Source of the DNA: Paraburkholderia agricolaris
Lineage (GTDB): Bacteria > Pseudomonadota > Gammaproteobacteria > Burkholderiales > Burkholderiaceae
NCBI RefSeq assembly: GCF_009455635.1
Contig: NZ_QPER01000001.1
Location: forward strand, 1-64,000
Reading direction: 5' to 3'
Length of the DNA: 64,000 bases
Position numbers and translations under genes: made by a program
The notes under the pieces: model-generated
The model's database searches: none
Told to the model about the DNA's origin: nothing
Seen by the model: only the letters and a program-made list of their open reading frames with translations
In this document: positions 1 to 12,715 of the stretch, piece by piece
How positions within the stretch are numbered: the stretch's first letter is position 1
Layout: every line of letters starts with the position of its first letter

Positions 1-1635
1 ATGAACGATTTCTGGCAACACTGTTCCGCATTGCTGGAGCGTGAGCTTACGCCCCAGCAGTACGTGACGTGGATCAAACCGTTGGCCCCGGTCGCCTTCG
101 ACGCCGCTGCGAACACGCTTAGCATCGCCGCGCCGAATCGCTTCAAGCTCGACTGGGTCAAGAGCCAGTTCTCCGGCCGCATCGCGGATATGGCCCGCGA
201 TTTCTGGCATACCCCGGTCGACGTGCAATTTGTGCTGGACCCGAAAGCCGGCATGCGCGCCCCCGCGGCAGCGTCGTCGGCGCCGTCGCGTCCGGCTTCC
301 GCGCCTGCTTCGATGGGCGCTGGGCATTCGTCTGGTTCGAACGGCGGCGGGGCCGCCGTGGACGCAGCCGTCGGCGCCGTGCAGGCGTCGCAGGCCGCGC
401 GCGCCAACAGCGCGAACAGCGCCATGGCGAATCTCAACGCGAATGCTCGCGCTGCGGCTGACCACAACGCAAACGCCCGCGCGGCCGCTGACGATGCCGC
501 CGACCTCGATCTGCCCAGCCTCGACGCGAACGAAGCCGCGGCCGCACGCCGCACATGGCGTCCGGGCCAGAGCGCCAGCTCGAACGGCAACGGCGAGAAC
601 GACTCGATGTACGAGCGCTCGAAGCTCAACCCCGTGCTGACCTTCGACAACTTCGTGACCGGTAAGGCCAACCAGTTGGCGCGCGCCGCGGCGATTCAGG
701 TCGCGGACAACCCGGGCATCTCGTACAACCCGCTGTTTCTCTACGGCGGCGTGGGCCTGGGCAAGACCCACCTGATCCACGCGATCGGCAACCAGCTTCT
801 GATGGACAAGGCCGGCGCGCGGATTCGCTACATCCACGCGGAACAGTATGTGTCCGACGTGGTGAAGGCCTACCAGCGCAAGGCGTTCGACGACTTCAAG
901 CGCTACTACCACTCGCTCGACCTGCTGCTGATCGACGATATTCAATTTTTCTCAGGCAAGTCGCGCACACAAGAGGAATTCTTCTACGCGTTCGAGGCGC
1001 TGGTCGCGAACAAGGCGCAGGTGATCATCACCAGCGACACGTATCCGAAGGAAATCTCCGGCATCGACGATCGCCTGATCTCGCGCTTCGACTCTGGCCT
1101 CACGGTGGCGATCGAGCCGCCCGAGTTGGAAATGCGCGTCGCGATTCTGATGCGCAAGGCGCAATCCGAGTTCGTGAGCCTGAATGAAGACGTCGCGTTC
1201 TTCGTCGCCAAGCATCTGCGCTCGAACGTGCGTGAACTGGAAGGCGCGCTGCGCAAGATCCTCGCGTATTCGAAGTTCCACGGCCGCGAAATCACGATTG
1301 AAGTGACGAAAGAAGCGCTGAAAGACCTGCTGACGGTGCAAAACCGGCAGATTTCGGTGGAAAACATCCAGAAGACCACGGCTGACTTCTACAGCATCAA
1401 GGTCGCGGATATGTATTCGAAGAAGCGTCCGGCGAACATTGCGCGGCCGCGGCAGATCGCGATGTATCTGGCGAAGGAGCTGACCCAGAAGAGTTTGCCG
1501 GAAATCGGCGAGCTGTTTGGCGGGCGCGACCACACCACCGTGCTGCACGCGGTGCGCAAGATTGCCGCCGAGCGCGGCACGGACGCGCAGCTGAACCACG
1601 AACTGCACGTGCTGGAGCAAACGCTGAAAGGTTAA
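1..1635 (+). CDS. dnaA: Chromosomal replication initiator DnaA
   Basis: DnaA binds DnaA boxes at oriC, melts the origin and loads the DnaB helicase. The 544-aa product has the full architecture: N-terminal DnaB-interaction domain (about 1-85), a long low-complexity linker (about 85-205) rich in Ala, Asn and Ser, an AAA+ core with Walker [10 protein letters not shown] near residue 250 and Walker [11 protein letters not shown] near 310, and the C-terminal box-binding helix with signature [11 protein letters not shown] near 505. It is longer than E. coli DnaA (467 aa) because of the linker, as usual in Burkholderiales. The window begins exactly at its ATG, so the promoter and probable origin lie before the window; I saw no clear DnaA-box cluster in the 219 nt between dnaA and dnaN. 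Confidence 0.99.
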   Translation: MNDFWQHCSALLERELTPQQYVTWIKPLAPVAFDAAANTLSIAAPNRFKLDWVKSQFSGRIADMARDFWHTPVDVQFVLDPKAGMRAPAAASSAPSRPASAPASMGAGHSSGSNGGGAAVDAAVGAVQASQAARANSANSAMANLNANARAAADHNANARAAADDAADLDLPSLDANEAAAARRTWRPGQSASSNGNGENDSMYERSKLNPVLTFDNFVTGKANQLARAAAIQVADNPGISYNPLFLYGGVGLGKTHLIHAIGNQLLMDKAGARIRYIHAEQYVSDVVKAYQRKAFDDFKRYYHSLDLLLIDDIQFFSGKSRTQEEFFYAFEALVANKAQVIITSDTYPKEISGIDDRLISRFDSGLTVAIEPPELEMRVAILMRKAQSEFVSLNEDVAFFVAKHLRSNVRELEGALRKILAYSKFHGREITIEVTKEALKDLLTVQNRQISVENIQKTTADFYSIKVADMYSKKRPANIARPRQIAMYLAKELTQKSLPEIGELFGGRDHTTVLHAVRKIAAERGTDAQLNHELHVLEQTLKG

Positions 1636-1854
1636 GCAGGTTGTATGGGAAATTCGACCTGTTTATTTCGGAACTCGCCCCCATTTTAGTGGAGCGGTTC
1701 CGTTTTCAGGCACAATACAGGTTTAACCGCCCGGCGGCCGCGGGCGGAATTCACGCCGTGACAGGCGCTGCGTGGCGCCGGCGGGGAGCCGCGGCTGCGC
1801 GCTGTAAGGCTGGCAAGTCAGGCGCGCAGGCCGTCATATCAACGAAGGAACTCT

Positions 1855-2958
1855 ATGCAACTGGTCAAGACCGAACGCGATAACCTCCTCAGGCCGCTGC
1901 AAACCGTGAGCGGCATCGTCGAACGCCGCCATACGTTGCCGATCCTCGCCAATTTGCTGATTACCAAGAACGGCCCTGACGTGTCGTTCCTGTCGACCGA
2001 CCTCGAGTTGCAGATCACCACGCGTGCCGATTTTGGCGTGGGCGGCGATTCGGTCGCGACCACGGTGGCAGCAAGAAAGCTCCTCGACATTTTGCGCGCG
2101 ATGCCCGACGGGCAAGTTACGCTGACCTTGAACGACAAGCGTTTGACCGTGCAATCCGGCAAGAGCCGCTTTGCGCTGCAAACTCTCGCGGCCGACGAGT
2201 TCCCGACCGTCGCTCAGGCTAAAGACTACGGCGCGAACCTGGTGGTTCCCCAGAAAACGTTCCGCCAGTTGCTCGGCATGGTCCATTTTTCGATGGCCCA
2301 GCAGGACATTCGCTACTACCTGAACGGCATGCTGCTGGTGGTAGATGGCGACCAACTGATGGCAGTCGCAACCGACGGCCACCGCCTCGCGTTCTCGTCG
2401 ATGAAGATCGAAGGCTCGTTCGCGCGTCAGGAAGTGATCATTCCGCGCAAGACGATTCTGGAACTGCAGCGTCTCCTGGAAGACATCGACGACACGCTGA
2501 AGATCGACATCGCGCCGACGCAGGTGAAGTTCACCTTCGGCCAGGTCGAACTGGTGTCGAAGCTGGTGGAAGGCAAATTCCCCGACTTCCAGCGCGTGAT
2601 TCCGAAGTCGCACAAGAATCAGTTCGTGATCGGCCGTGAAGAACTGCAGCGTTCGCTGCAACGCGCCGCGATTCTGACGTCGGACAAATTCAAGGGCGTG
2701 CGCTGCATTATCGAGCCGGGCCAGTTGAAGATCATGTCGACCAACGCCGATCAGGAAGAGGCGCAGGAAGAACTGGAAATCGCGTACGACGGCGACAGCG
2801 TCGATATCGGGTTCAACGTCACGTATCTGCTCGACGTGCTCGCGAACCTGAAGGTCGACATGTTGCAAGTGAGCCTTGGCGACGCCAGCTCCAGCGCGTT
2901 GATCACGATTCCCGAGAACGACGAATTCAAATACGTCGTGATGCCGATGCGCATCTAA
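1855..2958 (+). CDS. dnaN: DNA polymerase III beta subunit (sliding clamp)
   Basis: The beta clamp encircles DNA as a dimer and tethers polymerase III and other clamp-binding proteins to the template. At 367 aa it is the standard family length, starts with MQLVKTERD and ends in the conserved VMPMRI tail, whose last residues contribute to the protein-binding cleft. The three-domain clamp fold is continuous with no interruption. An AAGGAA ribosome site lies about 6 nt before the ATG. It follows dnaA after a 219-nt gap and is probably co-transcribed with it. A GC-rich hairpin lies just downstream. Confidence 0.99.
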   Translation: MQLVKTERDNLLRPLQTVSGIVERRHTLPILANLLITKNGPDVSFLSTDLELQITTRADFGVGGDSVATTVAARKLLDILRAMPDGQVTLTLNDKRLTVQSGKSRFALQTLAADEFPTVAQAKDYGANLVVPQKTFRQLLGMVHFSMAQQDIRYYLNGMLLVVDGDQLMAVATDGHRLAFSSMKIEGSFARQEVIIPRKTILELQRLLEDIDDTLKIDIAPTQVKFTFGQVELVSKLVEGKFPDFQRVIPKSHKNQFVIGREELQRSLQRAAILTSDKFKGVRCIIEPGQLKIMSTNADQEEAQEELEIAYDGDSVDIGFNVTYLLDVLANLKVDMLQVSLGDASSSALITIPENDEFKYVVMPMRI

Positions 2959-2983
2959 CGCGTCCAAAAACCAAGAACACACC

Positions 2984-3012
2984 AAGGGGCGCAGCGCCCC
3001 TTTGGCGTTTTT
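2984..3012 (+). terminator. Hairpin with T-tract after dnaN
   Basis: A near-perfect palindrome, AAGGGGCGC then A then GCGCCCCTT, is followed by TGGCGTTTTT. The stem is strong but the T-tract is short and offset, so this could be a partial terminator or attenuator between dnaN and gyrB. Confidence 0.6.
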
Positions 3013-3024
3013 ATGGTGTTTTGA

Positions 3025-5544
<2,520 letters not shown>

Positions 5545-5688
5545 CAATGTTGTTGTCGCAAAGGGCGCCAGAGTAAATGTGACTGGCGCCAAAGGTTTGC
5601 GACGGGTACGACCGCTTAATGCGTTTGACTTCGTGTCTGCCCTTGAAACTTCCGCAGAATTCGAGGCACTTCCGAAGAAGTCCGAAAA

Positions 5689-5720
5689 CCCCGTGTCCCG
5701 AAAGGCTCACGGGGTTTTTT
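5689..5720 (+). terminator. Rho-independent terminator after gyrB
   Basis: CCCCGTG (5689-5695) pairs with CACGGGG (5708-5714) around a 12-nt loop and is followed directly by six T residues, a textbook intrinsic terminator. The rest of the 414-nt stretch between gyrB and hsdM (5545-5958) shows no convincing gene. It marks the boundary between the replication core and the restriction island. Confidence 0.9.
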
Positions 5721-5958
5721 GTTTCCATTTCGGGAGGATAGATCCCGTGGACAGCTGAGGACCTTTCGGAGCAGATTGGGGCATCGGGCTAATTTTCGGC
5801 TCGGCCAGAAATGTATGCCCCCATGCCCGGAGCGGTGTCCGTTGGATCTTCCGCGATGAATCTTTTTAATCGTCGTTGTGTTCATGTGTCTTAGAATTCG
5901 AAACCGTACATTGCCCGACTGATTAGGCAGAGACCGACTCCCGTTCCCATACGAGCCA

Positions 5959-8382
5959 ATGGCAATCAAGAAATCCGAGCTTTACTCTTCCCTCTGGGAA
6001 TCCTGCGACCTGTTGCGCGGAGGGATGGACGCGAGCCAGTACAAGGACTACGTGCTGGTCCTGCTGTTCATCAAGTACGTCAGCGATAAATACGCCGGGC
6101 AGCGCTATGCGCCAATCACGATTCCCGACGGTGCCAACTTCGCGGACATGGTTGCCCTGAAAGGCAAGCCGGACATTGGTGACCAGATCAACAAGAAAAT
6201 CGTCGGACCGCTGGCCGCAGCTAATAAGCTGTCGGACATGCCGGACTTCAACGATACCGGCAAACTCGGCACGGACAAGGATATGGTCGCGCGCCTTACG
6301 GAACTGATTGCCGTGTTCGAGAACCCCGATCTGGATTTCTCGAAGAACCGTGCCGACGGTGACGACATTCTCGGTGACGCGTACGAATACCTGATGCGTC
6401 ACTTCGCAACGGAAAGTGGCAAGAGCAAGGGGCAGTTCTATACGCCAGCCGAAGTCAGCCGTATTCTGGCCGCTGTCATCGGTATCGGCAGTGCGCAGAC
6501 CAGCACAGACACCACCGTGTACGACCCGACATGCGGCTCCGGCTCCTTGCTGCTGAAAGTGGGCGATGCGGCGCACACCGCAGTCACCCTGTACGGTCAG
6601 GAAAAGGATTCGGCGACCAGTGGTCTTGCGCGCATGAACATGATCCTACACGACAACCCCACGGCGTTGATCGGCCAGGGCAACACGCTGACCGACCCAA
6701 AGTTCCGGGATGGTGCCGCCCTGAAGACCTTTGACTTCGTGGTCGCAAATCCGCCGTTCTCCGACAAGCGCTGGAGCACGGGGCTTGATCCGCTCCACGA
6801 CCCGTATGGGCGTTTCGATACGTTCGGCGTGCCTCCGGCCAAGCAGGGCGACTACGCCTATTTGCTGCATATCGTGCGCAGCCTGAAATCCAACGGCAAG
6901 GGCGCGTGCATCTTGCCGCACGGCGTGCTGTTCCGTAGCAATGCGGAAAGCGAAATCCGCAAAAACCTGATTCGCCACGGCTACATCAAGGGCATCATCG
7001 GCCTGCCGGCCAACCTCTTCTACGGCACGGGCATTCCGGCCTGCATCATTGTCATCGACAAGGAAAACGCCCAGGCACGCAAGGGTATCTTCATGATCGA
7101 TGCCAGCAGCGGCTTCATCAAGGATGGTCCCAAGAACCGCCTGCGCGAGCAGGATATTCATCGCATTGTGGACGTGTTCAACCGCCAGGACGAGAGCGAT
7201 CCGCGCTACGCCCGCATGGTGGGTCTGGCCGAGATCGAGAAGAATGACTTCAACCTCAACCTGCCACGCTACATCGACAGCAGCGTGGTCGAGGATATTC
7301 AGGACATTCACGGCCACCTGCAGGGCGGCATCCCTCTGGCAGACGTGGAAGCCTTGAGCGACTACTGGGCGGTCTGCCCGCAGCTTAGACGCGCACTGTT
7401 CAATCCGCTGCGGGAAGGCTATGCCACGCTGGCCGTGGACAAGGCCGCCATCAAGCTCACCATCTTCCAGCACCCGCAGTTCGCTGCTTATCTCGAGAAG
7501 ATGGGACAACACTTCGGTGCTTGGCGGGCGCAGGCCGTTCTCGAGCTGAAGGCGCTGGACAAGGGCTTTCACCCGAAGCAGCTCATTGTTGAGCTGGCCG
7601 ATGGCCTGCTCAACCACTACGAAGGAAAGCCGCTGATCGATGCCTACGACGTGTACCAGCACCTGATGGATTACTGGGCGGAAACCATGCAGGACGATGC
7701 TTACCTGCTGGCAGCCGATGGTTGGGTGGCACAGACCTATCGTGTCATCGAGAAGACGAAGAAAGGCAAGGGCGACAACGCCAAGGTAGTCGAAAAGGAC
7801 AAGGGGTGGGCGTGCGACTTGGTACCCAAGCAGTACGTCGTGGCGCGTTATTTCGCTGCGGAGCAGAAGGCGATTGATGAGGCGAGCGCCACGCTGGAAG
7901 CCGCCAGCAGCGCCCTGGCCGAGCTGGAGGAAGAACAAAGCGGCGATGAAAGCGCGTTCAGCGGCTTCGACAAAATCAACGCGGCGGCAGTGAAGGAGCG
8001 TATCAAAGAAATTGGCAAAGACGAAGATGCTTCCGAGGAACTTGCTGTGTTGAAGCAATGGCAGTCGCTGTCCGATAAGGAATCGGGGCTGAAGAAGACG
8101 CTCAAGACACTGGAAGCCGAGCTGGATGCCAAGGCTTACGCGCAATACCCCAAGCTCACTATCGAGGAAATTAAGGCGCTCGTTGTCGAGGATAAGTGGC
8201 TCGCGGCTTTGTCTGCGACCGTGTCCGGTGAACTTGAGCGTGTATCGCAAAAGCTCACCAGCCGTGTTCGCGACTTGGCCTTGCGCTATGAATCCCCATT
8301 GCCAGTGTTGGTCGATGACGTCGCCGCACTGTCTGCTCGCGTTGAGGAGCATCTACGCAAGATGGGGGCGGTGTGGAACTGA
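5959..8382 (+). CDS. hsdM: Type I restriction-modification methyltransferase subunit HsdM
   Basis: HsdM transfers a methyl group from S-adenosylmethionine to adenine within the site chosen by HsdS; M2S acts as methylase and R2M2S as restriction enzyme. The 807-aa product starts with an HsdM_N helical domain (SLWESCDLLRGGMDASQYK), then the N6-adenine methylase domain with SAM-binding motif DPTCGSGSLLLK near residue 190 and catalytic motif NPPFSDKRW near 265. The C-terminal 300 residues are an extended helical region with a likely coiled coil around 635-665, making it longer than E. coli HsdM (529 aa). Its end overlaps the hsdS start by 10 nt, so the two are translationally coupled. Confidence 0.96.
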   Translation: MAIKKSELYSSLWESCDLLRGGMDASQYKDYVLVLLFIKYVSDKYAGQRYAPITIPDGANFADMVALKGKPDIGDQINKKIVGPLAAANKLSDMPDFNDTGKLGTDKDMVARLTELIAVFENPDLDFSKNRADGDDILGDAYEYLMRHFATESGKSKGQFYTPAEVSRILAAVIGIGSAQTSTDTTVYDPTCGSGSLLLKVGDAAHTAVTLYGQEKDSATSGLARMNMILHDNPTALIGQGNTLTDPKFRDGAALKTFDFVVANPPFSDKRWSTGLDPLHDPYGRFDTFGVPPAKQGDYAYLLHIVRSLKSNGKGACILPHGVLFRSNAESEIRKNLIRHGYIKGIIGLPANLFYGTGIPACIIVIDKENAQARKGIFMIDASSGFIKDGPKNRLREQDIHRIVDVFNRQDESDPRYARMVGLAEIEKNDFNLNLPRYIDSSVVEDIQDIHGHLQGGIPLADVEALSDYWAVCPQLRRALFNPLREGYATLAVDKAAIKLTIFQHPQFAAYLEKMGQHFGAWRAQAVLELKALDKGFHPKQLIVELADGLLNHYEGKPLIDAYDVYQHLMDYWAETMQDDAYLLAADGWVAQTYRVIEKTKKGKGDNAKVVEKDKGWACDLVPKQYVVARYFAAEQKAIDEASATLEAASSALAELEEEQSGDESAFSGFDKINAAAVKERIKEIGKDEDASEELAVLKQWQSLSDKESGLKKTLKTLEAELDAKAYAQYPKLTIEEIKALVVEDKWLAALSATVSGELERVSQKLTSRVRDLALRYESPLPVLVDDVAALSARVEEHLRKMGAVWN

Positions 8383-9617
8383 GGCCGGGATACAAGCAAA
8401 CGGAAGTTGGTGTTATCCCAGAGGATTGGGATGTGACACCGCTTGGTCGATTGGTCACGTCCGTCGAATATGGTTCGTCAGCAAAGTCCAGCACGAAAGG
8501 TTTGGTGCCAGTGCTACGCATGGGCAACCTGCAAGGCGGCAAGATCGATTGGAACGACCTTGTTTACACCGCTGACGAGAGAGAAATTGCGAAGTACGCG
8601 CTTCGCTCCGGTGACGTTTTGTTCAATCGCACGAACACGATTGACCTAGTGGGCAAGACATCCATCTATCGTGGGGAGCAGCCTGCAATCTTTGCTGGCT
8701 ATCTGATTCGCATAAACGCCAAGAAGGATCTCTTGGATTCGCACTTTCTCAACTACACCCTGAACACGGAACTAGCCAAGAAATACAGCTTCAAGGTTTT
8801 GAGCGTTGCTGTCGGCCAAGCGAACATCAACGGCCAAAAACTCAAGACCTATCCAATTCCGCTTCCGCCTACCACCGCCGAACAATCCGCCATCGCCACC
8901 GCCCTGAGCGACGTGGACGCCCTGCTGTCGGGCGTGGACAAACTCATCGCCAAGAAGCGCGACCTAAAGCAGGCTGCCATGCAGCAGTTGCTTACGGGTA
9001 AAACGCGGTTGCCGGGGTTTGATGGGGAGTGGGAAGTGAAGCGGCTCGATCAGCTTGCGAACATTCGCAGCGGTGGAACGCCAAGCACCAGCATTGCCCG
9101 ATTCTGGGATGGCGGAATTCCGTGGTGTACGCCAACGGACATCACGCAGCTGAATGGCTCCAAGTACCTTGCGCAGACGAGCCGCACGATTACGCAGGAC
9201 GGCCTGTTGAACAGTTCTGCGGAATTGATTCCGGCCAACTCCGTGGTGATGACGTCACGTGCCACCATCGGTGAGTGCGCCATCAACTCAGTTCCCGTCA
9301 CAACAAATCAAGGCTTCAAGAACTTCGTGCCGTTCGAGGCTACGGACGTGGAATTTCTCTATTACTTGCTGCAAACGCAGAAGCAAGGATTCGTTCGCTT
9401 GTGCGCAGGCAGCACATTTCTTGAAATAGGCAAAACGCAGTTGGCGGCTTATGAAGTCCAGCTGCCAACAACGAAGGAAGAACAAGCCGCGATTGCAGAA
9501 GTGTTGAGCGACATGGACGCCGAACTCGCAGCGCTGGAGGCGCGGCGCGACAAGTCCCATCTGCTGAAACAGGGCATGATGCGGGAACTGCTGACCGGCA
9601 AGACACGGCTGGTGTAA
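8373..9617 (+). CDS. hsdS: Type I restriction-modification specificity subunit HsdS
   Basis: HsdS recognises the bipartite DNA target. The 414-aa product has two target-recognition domains (about 5-170 and 213-385), each followed by a conserved helix: the first ends in QQLLTGKTRLPGFDGEWEV and the second in RELLTGKTRLV. These repeated LLTGKTRL ends are the classic internal repeat of two-domain HsdS proteins and are where domain swapping changes specificity. I chose the GTG at 8373 because it gives the expected RPGYKQTEVGVIPEDW opening and sits inside the end of hsdM. The target sequence cannot be read from the protein alone. Confidence 0.95.
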   Translation: MELRPGYKQTEVGVIPEDWDVTPLGRLVTSVEYGSSAKSSTKGLVPVLRMGNLQGGKIDWNDLVYTADEREIAKYALRSGDVLFNRTNTIDLVGKTSIYRGEQPAIFAGYLIRINAKKDLLDSHFLNYTLNTELAKKYSFKVLSVAVGQANINGQKLKTYPIPLPPTTAEQSAIATALSDVDALLSGVDKLIAKKRDLKQAAMQQLLTGKTRLPGFDGEWEVKRLDQLANIRSGGTPSTSIARFWDGGIPWCTPTDITQLNGSKYLAQTSRTITQDGLLNSSAELIPANSVVMTSRATIGECAINSVPVTTNQGFKNFVPFEATDVEFLYYLLQTQKQGFVRLCAGSTFLEIGKTQLAAYEVQLPTTKEEQAAIAEVLSDMDAELAALEARRDKSHLLKQGMMRELLTGKTRLV

Positions 9618-9626
9618 GGGACTCCA

Positions 9627-12600
9627 ATGACGGATGAGATCGGAAAATCAGAAAAAGCCACGCAGAACCGGGTCATCAAGCTGTTCACCGAGCAGCTAGG
9701 CTACGCCCCGCTCGGCGATTGGACTGATCGCGCCGGTAACAGCAACATCGAAGAAGCGTTGCTGGCGGCGTACCTGCTTGAGGCCGGTTATCGTCCTGCG
9801 CAAATCAGCCAGGCAATTTACCGGCTGAAGACCGAAGCCAACCATCCGCAGCGCAAGCTGGACGCAAACAACGAGGCGGTCTATCAGCTTCTTCGCTACG
9901 GCATCCCGGTGAAGGTCGAAGGCGACAAGGTGGCCGACACGGTCTGGCTCATCGATTGGGAACACCCGTCCCGAAACCACTTCGCGATCGCCGAGGAAGT
10001 CACCCTGGAAGGCGGGCACGAGCGCCGTCCTGACATCGTGCTCTACGTCAACGGCATCGCCATTGGCGTGCTGGAACTGAAAAACAGCCGGGTCAGTATC
10101 GGCAATGGCATCCGGCAGAACCTGTCTAACCAGCTGCCCGAGTTCAACGAATGGTTTTTCAGCACCGTGCAGTTCGTCTTTGCCGGGAACGATTCGGAAG
10201 GGTTGCAATACGGCACGACAGGCACGCAGGAAAAGTTCTTCCTCCATTGGAAAGAGGACGAAGCGGATAACAGCGGCTACAAGCTGGACAAGTATCTGCT
10301 GAAGATGTGCGAAAAGGCACGCCTCGTCGAGTTGATGCACGACTTTATCCTGTTCGACGGCGGCATCAAAAAGCTGCCGCGTGTGCACCAGTATTTCGGT
10401 ATCAAAGCAGCGCAGGAGCACGTGCGCAAACGCCAGGGAGGGATCATCTGGCACACCCAGGGGGCGGGCAAGAGCATCCTGATGGTGCTGCTGGCCAAGT
10501 GGATTCTGGAAAACAACCCGCACGCTCGTGTCGTCGTGATCACGGACCGCGACGAACTGGACAAACAGATCAAGCGTGTCTTTGAGAGTAGCGGGGAAAA
10601 GATCCATCGCACCAGTAGCGGGCGTGACCTGATGACCCGGCTGAGCGACCCGACACCGCGCCTGCTGTGTTCGCTAGTGCATAAGTTCGGCGCCGGCAAG
10701 GGGCTTGGGGACGGAGATTTCGATACCTTCATCAAGGAGCTGCAATCTCAGTCGGGCAAGACGGTGGGCGATCTCTTTGTGTTCGTGGATGAATGTCACC
10801 GCACCCAGGGTGGTCGCCTCAACCGGGTGATGAAAGCGATGATGCCATCGGCCGTGTTCATCGGCTTTACCGGCACGCCGTTGCTGAAGAGGGATGCGGC
10901 AACCAGTCTCGAGGTGTTTGGTAGTTACATCCACACTTATAAATTTAGCGAGGCGGTGGAAGACGGTGTCGTGCTTGATCTGGTCTATGAGGCACGGGAC
11001 ATTGACCAGACGCTCGGCTCCCAGGGCAAGATCGATACTTGGTTCGAAGCCAAAACCAAGGGCTTAAACGACTGGCAGAAAAACGAACTGAAGAAGCAGT
11101 GGGGCACGATGCAGCACGTGCTCAGTTCGCGCTCGCGCATGGATCGGGTTGTCGAAGACATTATTTACGACTTCAGCACCAAGCCTCGGATATCCGACGA
11201 ACGCGGCAATGCGATGCTCGTGGCATCGAGCATCTACGAGGCGTGTAAGTATTTCGCGTTGTTCCAGAAAACCCCGTTCAAGGGCAAGTGTGCGGTTGTC
11301 ACGTCGTATAACCCACTGGCGAAAGATGTGACGCTCGAAGAGACCGGGGCGAATACGGAAACCGACAAGCAGTTCATCTACAACACCTACACCGAACTGT
11401 TGAAGGACGTGCAGCCGAAGGCGGGCATGTCCAAAACGGAGACGTATGAGGATCAGGCCAAGGCCAGGTTCATCAAGGAACCGGCCAACATGAAGCTGCT
11501 GATCGTCGTGGACAAGCTGCTGACCGGATTCGACGCCCCACCCTGTACATACCTCTACATCGACAAGTCCATGCAGGATCATGGCCTGTTTCAGGCCATC
11601 TGCCGCACCAACCGGCTGGATACAGACGACAAGGATTTCGGCTATATCGTCGATTACAAGGACCTGTTCAAGAAGGTAGAGAACGCCATCGCCGTGTATT
11701 CGTCCGAGCTTGACCACAGCGCGGGCGGCGTCGAACCGGAAGTCCTGCTCGAGAGTCGGATCCATAAAGGCCGGGAGCGTCTCGACGCGGCATTGGAAGC
11801 CTTGGCGCTGCTGGTAGAAAAGGTAAAACCACCCAAGGGCGAGCTGGAATACATCCACTACTTCTGTGGAAACACCGAGATCGCGGACGACTTGAAAGCC
11901 CGCGAACCGCAGCGGGTCGCCTTTTATACCGGCGCGGTCGGCTTGCTCCGCGCCTATGCCTGTATTGCCGATGAGCTCGACGAAGCCGGCTACAGTACCG
12001 CGCAACAGGCGTTGATCCGGCAGAAACTGGAGCAGTACGTGAAGCTGCGCGAGACGATCCGCCTCGCGAGCGGCGAGACGCTGGATCTCAAGCCGTATGA
12101 GGCGGACATGCGCCACCTGATTGACACGTACATCCAAGCCAGTGAGCCGCGCAAGATTTCCGAATTTGAGAATATCGGCTTGCTTGACCTGATCGTGAAG
12201 ACTGGCATTGCCGATGCAATCGCGAAGAAGCTCAGTGAGATTAAAGATCGGCAGTCAGTTGCCGAGACCATTGAGAACAACGTCCGCAGCAAGATCGTCA
12301 AGGATCACCTGACCGATCCGGCGTACTTTGCAAAGATGTCCGCGCTGCTGGATGAGATCATCAAGAAGCGCAAGGAAAAGGCCGTCGACTACGAGGAATA
12401 TCTGAAGCAGATGGCCGATCTGGCGACGAAGGTGCACAACGGCAAGGCTGGCGATACTCCGGCGGCATTGGATACTCCCGGCAAGCGGGCACTGTTCAAT
12501 AATCTGAAAATTGCCAACGGCCGTACACCGGAACAGGCGCTGGCGCTTTCGCTCGAATTGGATGCGGCCGTCAGGCGTGTGCGTCCCGACGGCTGGCGTG

Positions 12601-12713
12601 GCGTGTTGCCTCGTGAGAACGTCATCAAGCAGGCGCTTTGGGACGTCTTGAAGGAAGATGGCGAGGTCGAGCGCATATTCCTGATCATCGAAACCCAGTG
12701 GCAGGAGTATTGA
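9627..12713 (+). CDS. hsdR: Type I restriction endonuclease subunit HsdR
   Basis: HsdR is the ATP-dependent translocase and nuclease of the complex; it pulls DNA towards the bound enzyme and cleaves at a distance. The 1028-aa product has an N-terminal nuclease domain with a D...ExK signature (RPDIVLY then VLELKNSR, about 135-155), followed by a superfamily 2 motor: Walker A HTQGAGKS near 280, DEAD-type box FVDECHRTQGG near 390 and motif III FIGFTGTPLL near 412. The C-terminal third is the helical assembly domain. It starts 9 nt after hsdS in the same operon (order M-S-R) and appears intact. Confidence 0.97.
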   Translation: MTDEIGKSEKATQNRVIKLFTEQLGYAPLGDWTDRAGNSNIEEALLAAYLLEAGYRPAQISQAIYRLKTEANHPQRKLDANNEAVYQLLRYGIPVKVEGDKVADTVWLIDWEHPSRNHFAIAEEVTLEGGHERRPDIVLYVNGIAIGVLELKNSRVSIGNGIRQNLSNQLPEFNEWFFSTVQFVFAGNDSEGLQYGTTGTQEKFFLHWKEDEADNSGYKLDKYLLKMCEKARLVELMHDFILFDGGIKKLPRVHQYFGIKAAQEHVRKRQGGIIWHTQGAGKSILMVLLAKWILENNPHARVVVITDRDELDKQIKRVFESSGEKIHRTSSGRDLMTRLSDPTPRLLCSLVHKFGAGKGLGDGDFDTFIKELQSQSGKTVGDLFVFVDECHRTQGGRLNRVMKAMMPSAVFIGFTGTPLLKRDAATSLEVFGSYIHTYKFSEAVEDGVVLDLVYEARDIDQTLGSQGKIDTWFEAKTKGLNDWQKNELKKQWGTMQHVLSSRSRMDRVVEDIIYDFSTKPRISDERGNAMLVASSIYEACKYFALFQKTPFKGKCAVVTSYNPLAKDVTLEETGANTETDKQFIYNTYTELLKDVQPKAGMSKTETYEDQAKARFIKEPANMKLLIVVDKLLTGFDAPPCTYLYIDKSMQDHGLFQAICRTNRLDTDDKDFGYIVDYKDLFKKVENAIAVYSSELDHSAGGVEPEVLLESRIHKGRERLDAALEALALLVEKVKPPKGELEYIHYFCGNTEIADDLKAREPQRVAFYTGAVGLLRAYACIADELDEAGYSTAQQALIRQKLEQYVKLRETIRLASGETLDLKPYEADMRHLIDTYIQASEPRKISEFENIGLLDLIVKTGIADAIAKKLSEIKDRQSVAETIENNVRSKIVKDHLTDPAYFAKMSALLDEIIKKRKEKAVDYEEYLKQMADLATKVHNGKAGDTPAALDTPGKRALFNNLKIANGRTPEQALALSLELDAAVRRVRPDGWRGVLPRENVIKQALWDVLKEDGEVERIFLIIETQWQEY

Positions 12714-12715
12714 GC

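Noticed and set aside
1641..1883. 80-codon frame between dnaA and dnaN
   Set aside because: It overlaps the dnaN start, is Arg/Ala-rich low-complexity and has no ribosome site; the interval is better read as leader sequence.
6646..8352. 568-codon minus-strand frame opposite hsdM
   Set aside because: Mirror of hsdM coding bias; no motifs or ribosome site.
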